Below are positions 1 through 4,326 of a stretch of DNA of 6,151 bases, one piece after another. Every line of letters begins with the position of its first letter. The stretch's first letter is position 1. The notes below the pieces were generated by a model that had not been told where the DNA came from, did no database searches, and worked only from the letters and a program-made list of their open reading frames with translations. Origin of the DNA: Dehalococcoidia bacterium (GTDB lineage: Bacteria > Chloroflexota > Dehalococcoidia > Plut-88900); assembly GCA_012270635.1 (NCBI GenBank), contig JAAXHX010000164.1:1-6151 (forward strand), read 5' to 3'. The translations under genes were made by a program, and so were the position numbers.

Positions 1-73
1 GGACAGGGCAGTCCGGGTAGGGAGCCATCAAGAATCAGGTCCGTACTCATGGGCCTGTCTTCGCGGGAATGAT

Positions 74-160
74 GGAGGGGCGAAGTTGCCGGTGACGGGG
101 AGAGCGCCCTCATCCTCTCCCCGCTCATACTTCGACAGGCTCAGCACGAGCGGCCCCTCC
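74..160. repeat. Nested inverted-repeat element
   Basis: Three inverted repeats are nested. The outer arms GGAGGGGC (74-81) and GCCCCTCC (153-160) are perfect complements. Inside them CGGGGAGAG (96-104) pairs perfectly with CTCTCCCCG (115-123) around a 10-base loop, and CCGCTC (121-126) pairs with GAGCGG (148-153). The last two helices share a few bases, so not all can form fully at once; a three-way junction is possible. There is no T-tract after any stem, so it does not read as a classic intrinsic terminator. It could be a REP/MITE-like intergenic repeat or a structured RNA leader. The pairings are seen directly; the identity is inferred. Confidence 0.5.
121..153. repeat. REP-like dispersed repeat copy
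   Basis: The core CTTCGACAGGCTCAGCACG at 130-148, flanked by CCGCTC and GAGCGG, resembles a short repeat that I recall as scattered through intergenic regions of many bacterial genomes, in forms like CTTCGACAGGCTCAGGACG plus short inverted ends. Only one copy lies in this window, so its repeat status rests on recognition of the motif, not on copies seen here. Confidence 0.5.
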
Positions 161-203
161 GAATTCGCTAGATGTCAGTTCGCGAGGGAGGGGTGAGCGA
201 AGG

Positions 204-212
204 TGTTACAAT
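204..212 (+). promoter_or_regulatory. Extended -10 promoter for proB
   Basis: TGT-TACAAT matches the extended -10 form TGn-TATAAT with five of six core bases. At the usual 17-base spacing the -35 position reads GAGGGA (184-189), which is not a match; this is tolerable for an extended -10 promoter. Transcription would start near 219, giving a leader of about 17 bases before the proB ATG. That leader has no clear Shine-Dalgarno sequence. Confidence 0.45.
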
Positions 213-235
213 TCTTGTCCTGACCCCGAGCGCCA

Positions 236-1405
236 ATGGCTAAACCCAACGACAGTCCAGCCTCAGACCGCGGGCCCGAGACCTCAGGCTCGCGCCCCTA
301 CCGCCGAGTTGTCGTAAAGTTGGGCAGCAACCTTCTTGCGGGGGCGGACCGGGGCCTGGACCTCGACTGCATGGCCTCCCTGGTGAGGCAGATCGCGAGG
401 ATTCGGGAGGATGGGGTGGAGGTGGTGCTGGTGTCCTCGGGGGCAATGGCCTCGGGGCGGGCGATACTGGGTCGGGTCCCCGAGCGTCGGGGAGTGCCCT
501 TGAAGCAGGTCCTCGCCTCCGTGGGGCAGGGCCGGCTGATGCAGGCTTACGACAGGCTGTTCGGGGAGCATGGAATCACCGTGGCCCAGGCCCTGGTCTC
601 GAGGGGCGACCTTTCGGACAGGCTCGGGTACCTGAACGTGCGAAACACCCTGAACACCCTGCTGGAGCTCGGAGTCCAGCCCATAGTCAACGAGAACGAC
701 GTCGTTGCCGTCGAGGAGATCAAGGGGACGCGGTTCGGGGATAACGACAATCTGTCGGCGATGGTGGCGAACCTCGTGGACGCGGACCTGCTGATGATCC
801 TTTCGGACGTTGCCGGGCTGTACACCTCAGACCCAAGCCTGAATCCCAATGCAAATCTGGTCCCCAGGGTGGAGGAGATCGACGAGACGATAACGTCGCT
901 GGCCGGGGGTACGAAGAGCAGCGAGGCAGTGGGGGGAATGGTTACGAAGCTGCAGGCGGCGAGCCTGGCGACGGCCTCGGGCGTCGACGTGGTGATAGCC
1001 AGGGGTCGGATGGAAGAGGTGATACCACGTCTTGCACGGCGCGAGGGCCTGGGCACTTTCTTCCCCCGCCAGACGACCAAGATGGAGAGCCGGAAGAGAT
1101 GGATGCTGAGCGGGCTCAATTCCCGGGGGTCGGTGCGGGTGGACGGGGGTGCGGTGTCGGCGATCAGGAAGGGAGGAAAGAGCCTGCTGCCCGCGGGCGT
1201 GGTGGAGGTCTCGGGGAGCTTCGAGCGGGGGGACGTGCTGATCATCCTGGACGGTGAGGGGACCCGGATTGCCTGCGGGCTGGCGAACTACGGGGCGGGG
1301 GATGCGAAGGCGATTGCGGGGAAGAACTCGGGGCGGATCATAGAAATCCTGGGCTACGAATACGGGTCGGAATTGGTCCACCGGGACAACCTAGTGTTGC
1401 TGTAG
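236..1405 (+). CDS. proB: Glutamate 5-kinase with C-terminal PUA domain
   Basis: This is the first enzyme of proline synthesis, a cytosolic kinase that phosphorylates L-glutamate with ATP to give gamma-glutamyl phosphate, normally passed to ProA. The 389-residue protein has an amino-acid-kinase domain at about residues 22-275: VVVKLGSNLL at 25-34, VSSGA at 66-70, VNENDVV at 151-157, FGDNDNLSA at 167-175, and GGMVTKLQAA at 233-242 with the catalytic-type Lys238. A PUA domain follows from about 295 and ends with ILGYEYGSELVHRDN, very close to the E. coli C-terminus. The first 20 or so residues are a polar, Pro/Ser-rich extension beyond E. coli ProB, so the true start could be internal, but no ATG lies closer to the kinase domain before Met46. 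The usual Gly-Thr before GGM is Ala-Val here (231-232). proA follows 72 bases downstream. Confidence 0.97.
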   Translation: MAKPNDSPASDRGPETSGSRPYRRVVVKLGSNLLAGADRGLDLDCMASLVRQIARIREDGVEVVLVSSGAMASGRAILGRVPERRGVPLKQVLASVGQGRLMQAYDRLFGEHGITVAQALVSRGDLSDRLGYLNVRNTLNTLLELGVQPIVNENDVVAVEEIKGTRFGDNDNLSAMVANLVDADLLMILSDVAGLYTSDPSLNPNANLVPRVEEIDETITSLAGGTKSSEAVGGMVTKLQAASLATASGVDVVIARGRMEEVIPRLARREGLGTFFPRQTTKMESRKRWMLSGLNSRGSVRVDGGAVSAIRKGGKSLLPAGVVEVSGSFERGDVLIILDGEGTRIACGLANYGAGDAKAIAGKNSGRIIEILGYEYGSELVHRDNLVLL

Positions 1406-1468
1406 GGGAGGGTGGGTACTAGAATTTGTCCCGTACTCTCATTTTCACCAAATCTCTTCAGCGGCGCC

Positions 1469-1474
1469 AAAGGA
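1469..1474 (+). promoter_or_regulatory. Ribosome binding site of proA
   Basis: AAAGGA lies three bases before the ATG at 1478, an adequate if rather close Shine-Dalgarno match. It supports that start. The 72-base gap between proB and proA holds no terminator-like hairpin. Confidence 0.55.
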
Positions 1475-1477
1475 TAG

Positions 1478-2755
1478 ATGACTACCGACGTTAGGCAAGA
1501 TTTGAGAGCGCAGGCCATGGCGGCCCGGGGGGCGGGGCGCGTGCTTGCGCGTGCCAGCAGCGCCGTCAAGGACCGGGCGTTGCATAACATCGCCAAGGGG
1601 TTGCTGGACAGGCAGGACGAGATCGTCGGCGCGAACCGGGAGGACTGGGAGAACGGCGTGGCGACCGGGCTCTCCGAGGCCCTGCTGGACCGGCTCCTCC
1701 TCACACCGGAACGGCTTCAAGGGCTTGCCGCCGACGTGCAGAGCATCGCCCAGTTGCCGGACCCGGTCGGGGAGACGTTCGACATGAGGACTCTTCCCAA
1801 CGGGCTGCAGGTTGGGAAGAGGCGGGTGCCCCTGGGCCTGATCGGGGCCATCTACGAGAGCCGACCCAATGTCACCATAGATATCTCGTGCCTGTGCCTG
1901 AAGTCCGGGAATGCCGTACTCCTGAGGGGCGGCAAGGAAGCGATCAGGTCGAACCGCATCCTGGCGTCCATAGTGCGGGAGAGCCTGGAGGAGGCCGGGG
2001 GCCCGAGCGAGGCCGTCCAGTTCGTCGAGTCCACGGACCGGGCCCTTGTCGGCGAGATGCTGGGGATGAAGGGGCTGATAGACCTGCTGGTGCCCAGGGG
2101 AAGCGAACAGTTCATACGCTACGTCGGGGAGAACGCTTCGATGCCGGTGGTCGAGGGTGGGGTGGGGGTGTGCCACACGTACGTCGACAGGGCGGCCGAC
2201 CTGGACAGCGCCGTGGCCATCGCCTACAATGCCAAGGTACAACGCCCCTCCACCTGCAACGCCCTGGACACCCTCATCGTGCACTCCTCCGTCGCCCCCG
2301 AATACCTGCCCCGGCTGGCCCGCGCCTGGAGCGAGGACGGCGTCGAGATGCGCTGCGACGAAAGGGCCTTGGCCCTACTGCGGGACGTGCCCGGGGCCCG
2401 GGCCACACCCGCCGGTCCGTCCGACTGGGGGACCGAATTCCTTTCGCTGGTGGCGTCGGTGAAGGTGGTCGATGGGCTGGACGAGGCCCTTTCCCATGTG
2501 GAGACCTACGGGTCCGGCCATTCGGAGGCCATAATCACCGAGGACTACTCGGCGGCCCAGAGGTTTCTCGACGAAGTGGACGCCGCCGCCGTGTTCGTAA
2601 ACGCGAGCACGCGTTTCACCGACGGAGGACAGTTCGGGCTGGGGGCGGAGGTGGGGATCAGCACGCAGAAGATGCACGCCCGGGGCCCGATGGGGCTCCG
2701 GGAGATGACGTCCTACAAATGGATAATCCTGGGCCGCGGTCACGTACGGCCCTAG
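1478..2755 (+). CDS. proA: Glutamate-5-semialdehyde dehydrogenase (gamma-glutamyl phosphate reductase)
   Basis: This cytosolic enzyme uses NADPH to reduce gamma-glutamyl phosphate, the ProB product, to glutamate-5-semialdehyde, which cyclises to pyrroline-5-carboxylate, the ProC substrate. At 425 residues it is a normal length for the family. Family landmarks are VPLGLIGAIYESRPNVTID (117-135), LKSGNAVLLRGGKEA (141-155), IDLLVPRGSE (201-210), and NAKVQRPSTCNALDTLIVH (251-269) with the catalytic Cys260. VDGLDEALSHVETYGSGHSEAI (331-352) matches the ProA signature region, and ASTRFTDGGQFGLGAEVGISTQK is at 376-398. The reading frame is intact. It lies in the standard proB-proA order, and a small unknown gene starts 20 bases after it, so the three are probably co-transcribed. 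A weak internal promoter before proA cannot be excluded. Confidence 0.98.
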   Translation: MTTDVRQDLRAQAMAARGAGRVLARASSAVKDRALHNIAKGLLDRQDEIVGANREDWENGVATGLSEALLDRLLLTPERLQGLAADVQSIAQLPDPVGETFDMRTLPNGLQVGKRRVPLGLIGAIYESRPNVTIDISCLCLKSGNAVLLRGGKEAIRSNRILASIVRESLEEAGGPSEAVQFVESTDRALVGEMLGMKGLIDLLVPRGSEQFIRYVGENASMPVVEGGVGVCHTYVDRAADLDSAVAIAYNAKVQRPSTCNALDTLIVHSSVAPEYLPRLARAWSEDGVEMRCDERALALLRDVPGARATPAGPSDWGTEFLSLVASVKVVDGLDEALSHVETYGSGHSEAIITEDYSAAQRFLDEVDAAAVFVNASTRFTDGGQFGLGAEVGISTQKMHARGPMGLREMTSYKWIILGRGHVRP

Positions 2756-2758
2756 ACC

Positions 2759-2766
2759 GGAGAGGA
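2759..2766 (+). promoter_or_regulatory. Ribosome binding site of the 103-residue gene
   Basis: GGAGAGGA ends nine bases before the ATG at 2776. This is a strong Shine-Dalgarno match at a normal distance. It fixes the start of the small gene, although the same frame stays open far upstream inside proA. Confidence 0.65.
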
Positions 2767-2775
2767 AACACCCCT

Positions 2776-3087
2776 ATGGCCCCCTACCGCTTTGAAAGAG
2801 AATGCCGCACACCGTTTTCCGAGACTTACACGATCATCGACGATGAAAGCTCGGCGGGTCGGGTTGACCTGCACTTCGGCCCCAACGTGGTGCACGCCAC
2901 CCTCTGCGTCCTGGAAAACGTCACCCAGGAGGGGATCCAGGAGCTGATAGACACCATAGACGAGGACCTGGTGATGACGGCGGACGCCTCTCGGGGGGAC
3001 TTCATCGTCGCCGTCTACCAGGGCAGGGAGGTCGGGGTGTTCAGCGACGAAGACTTCGACGAGGAAGAGGGCGGCAGCGCTCAGTAG
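2776..3087 (+). CDS. Hypothetical acidic small protein downstream of proA
   Basis: I do not recognise this 103-residue protein. The open frame extends upstream across proA, but the part inside proA is an Arg/Gly/Pro-rich shadow. The strong ribosome binding site at 2759-2766 and the change to normal composition place the start at 2776. The protein has no signal peptide or membrane segment, so it is likely cytosolic. It has a plausible alternating beta/alpha pattern: RVDLHFGPNVVHATLCVLE (29-47), a helix-like stretch IQELIDTIDEDLVMT (54-68), and DFIVAVYQGREVGVFSD (75-91). It ends in a very acidic tail, DEDFDEEEGG (91-100). The two cysteines (10 and 44) do not form a metal motif. Position 20 bases after proA suggests expression with proBA, but no functional link can be read from the sequence. 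Its last 7 bases overlap the end of the convergent DUF362 gene. Confidence 0.75.
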   Translation: MAPYRFERECRTPFSETYTIIDDESSAGRVDLHFGPNVVHATLCVLENVTQEGIQELIDTIDEDLVMTADASRGDFIVAVYQGREVGVFSDEDFDEEEGGSAQ

Positions 3088-4214
3088 CTGAGGAACAGCT
3101 TTCCCCAGCCCGTCTTCATCGCCTTCCCGATCCTCCGCCGACCGATTAGGTTCATCCAGAAGACGTTGTGGTAGAGGTTGGAGGCCAGGTAGGCCCAGGG
3201 CACGAGGGGTGAGCGCAGCAACAGCTTCTCCAAGGGCTTGAGGGGACCCCAGTAGATCAGCTTCTGTCCCCTGCTGGCAAAGGTGTTCTCCGAGCCGCTG
3301 AACCCCCAGTTCACCCCCGACAGGTCGGCCCCGGCTATCTCGATATCCCTCGGGTCTCCACACCCCAGCCCTGCATCGTGGGCCAGGCGGATGAACTTGA
3401 TGGACATGGGGTCGAAGCCCATGAGCCGGGCGGCTACGGCGTCTATGGCCACCTGGTCGGCGCCGGCGAGGATCAGGTCCTTGACGTGCCACCGCATGGC
3501 CCGGGGGCCGGGGCCGTCGCCGGCGAAGGCGCCGTCCATCATGGCGAAGATGCCGGGGTGAATCTCCTTCTGGATGGCGAGAAGGTCGACGAGGGTCTCG
3601 TGGATGACGGAGTGGGTGTAGTGGCGCTTCCTGTTCAGCAGCCCCCCGAAGGCGTTCTTCATGGCTCCGGTCATCCTGGTGAAGACGTGGGTCTTTATGG
3701 TCGGGAGGTGGACCACGTTCTTGCCGATGAAGGGCTCCGGGATTTGAATGCCGTCGGGGAAGATGTCGTCGAGGGCGAGCATCCTTGCCTTGGGCCGGTA
3801 CGGGACCCAGCGGACGGGTTCCTCCTCCAGGTGCATGTTGGGAAGGGCGTACTTGTCGGTGACCACCTTCTGCTTGTTGCGCACCTCACCCTCCCGGGCG
3901 TCGACGACCACGGTGCCGTTGTGCGCGGCGATCAGGTCCCGGTAACCGTTGGCCTGCAGGGCCTTGACCGCGCCTTCCAGCTGCCAGGGCGGCGTGGAGC
4001 AGGCGGGATAGAAGTACTGCCAGGAGATGTTGATCTTCAGAAGCGTGGGCACGCCCCTGGGAAGGTGGTTCTCGACACCCGCCAACTCGGCTAGGCGGAC
4101 GTAGTCGTCCAGGACGGTCTCGGGTGTGGTGAATACCGCCGCAACCTTGGACTTCCGGGTCCCGGGACCCGACGAGCCAATGGTATTCGGTGCGGCAGAG
4201 GTCTTAATAGCCAT
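3081..4214 (-). CDS. DUF362 domain-containing protein
   Basis: This is a DUF362-family protein (PF04015), a group without a settled function; many relatives carry a 4Fe-4S ferredoxin domain. The 377-residue product shows the family landmarks: PTLLKINISWQ (56-66), TPPWQLEGAVKALQANGY (74-91), VVHLPTIKTHVFTRMTGAMKNAFGG (167-191) with the KTH and MKNAFGG motifs, HSVIHETLVDLL (201-212), MMDGAFAGDGPGPR (225-238), and ADQVAIDAVAARLMGFDP (252-269). It has only two cysteines (72 and 285), so no ferredoxin cluster is present. The C-terminal 50 residues are hydrophobic, aromatic and basic (WAYLASNLYHNVFWMNLIGRRR, 340-361), which could suit membrane-surface contact. No signal peptide is evident. I chose the ATG at 4212-4214 because a perfect -10 box precedes it by six bases. 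A TTG at 4248-4250 would add 12 residues but overlaps the -35 region. The gene is convergent with the small gene and divergent from mnmG. Confidence 0.88.
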   Translation of the reverse strand: MAIKTSAAPNTIGSSGPGTRKSKVAAVFTTPETVLDDYVRLAELAGVENHLPRGVPTLLKINISWQYFYPACSTPPWQLEGAVKALQANGYRDLIAAHNGTVVVDAREGEVRNKQKVVTDKYALPNMHLEEEPVRWVPYRPKARMLALDDIFPDGIQIPEPFIGKNVVHLPTIKTHVFTRMTGAMKNAFGGLLNRKRHYTHSVIHETLVDLLAIQKEIHPGIFAMMDGAFAGDGPGPRAMRWHVKDLILAGADQVAIDAVAARLMGFDPMSIKFIRLAHDAGLGCGDPRDIEIAGADLSGVNWGFSGSENTFASRGQKLIYWGPLKPLEKLLLRSPLVPWAYLASNLYHNVFWMNLIGRRRIGKAMKTGWGKLFLSY

Positions 4215-4220
4215 GGGGAA

Positions 4221-4250
4221 ATTATAGCGTCGGGGCGTGGGGGGAGACAA
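4221..4250 (-). promoter_or_regulatory. Leaderless promoter of the DUF362 gene
   Basis: Read on the minus strand, a consensus TATAAT (4226 down to 4221) follows TTGTCT (4250-4245, four of six matches to TTGACA) with an 18-base spacer. Six bases, TTCCCC, separate the -10 box from ATG, so transcription is expected to begin at or next to the A of the start codon (4214). There is no room for a Shine-Dalgarno site. Confidence 0.65.
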
Positions 4251-4287
4251 TTCGCGTCACAAGGGATAGGACCGCGTAGGGGGCGGT

Positions 4288-4316
4288 TAGACATGGGAAG
4301 AGGGGGAGATTAAGAT
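4288..4316 (+). promoter_or_regulatory. Promoter of mnmG, near-leaderless
   Basis: TAGACA (4288-4293, five of six matches to TTGACA) and TAAGAT (4311-4316, four of six matches to TATAAT) are separated by exactly 17 bases. The predicted start of transcription is near 4323, only a few bases before the ATG at 4327. The purine run GGGGGAG at 4302-4308 could be mistaken for a ribosome binding site, but it is about 18 bases from the ATG, which is too far, and would lie in the promoter spacer. Confidence 0.5.
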
Positions 4317-4326
4317 TGGCCTCGAA

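Larger units (their letters stand above)
1..235. other. Intergenic region upstream of proB
   Basis: I see no convincing coding sequence here; stops occur early, for example TAG at 18-20 on the plus strand, and the remaining open stretches are short. The stretch contains a nested set of inverted repeats (74-160), a copy of a bacterial dispersed-repeat motif (121-153), and a promoter-like extended -10 element just before proB. Bases 1-20 could be the tail of an upstream gene ending at the TAG, but too little is visible to decide. Confidence 0.6.

Noticed and set aside
34..53. Similarity between TCAGGTCCGTACTCATG upstream of proB and TTTGTCCCGTACTCTCAT upstream of proA
   Set aside because: The shared core is about ten bases with gaps and no symmetry, too little to propose a common operator.
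59..85. CTTCGC/GCGAAG inverted repeat
   Set aside because: A 6-base stem with a 15-base loop that conflicts with the stronger outer arm at 74-81; chance is likely in GC-rich DNA.
1397..1425. Possible promoter TTGCTG-17-TAGAAT before proA
   Set aside because: The -10 is good (five of six) but the -35 matches only three bases and overlaps the end of proB; in a proB-proA operon it is not needed, so it is left as unproven.
1445..2284. 279-codon minus-strand open frame opposite proA
   Set aside because: It is a composition-driven shadow of proA with no recognisable domain and no ribosome binding site context of note.
1888..2775. Upstream extension of the 103-residue gene's frame through proA
   Set aside because: The translation here is Arg/Gly/Pro-rich shadow sequence of proA; the strong ribosome binding site at 2759-2766 places the real start at 2776.
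3079..3102. Small hairpins at the convergent stops (AGCTG/CAGCT and CTCAG/CTGAG)
   Set aside because: The stems are only five bases, mutually exclusive and lack a real T-tract, so they do not support a terminator call.
3378..4094. 238-codon plus-strand open frame opposite the DUF362 gene
   Set aside because: It is antisense to a clear DUF362 coding sequence and has the Gly/Val/Asp-rich, motif-free composition expected of a shadow frame.
4215..4250. TTG start at 4248-4250 adding 12 residues to the DUF362 protein
   Set aside because: The added codons cover the TATAAT box and the -35-like element; the extra residues have no family similarity that I can see.
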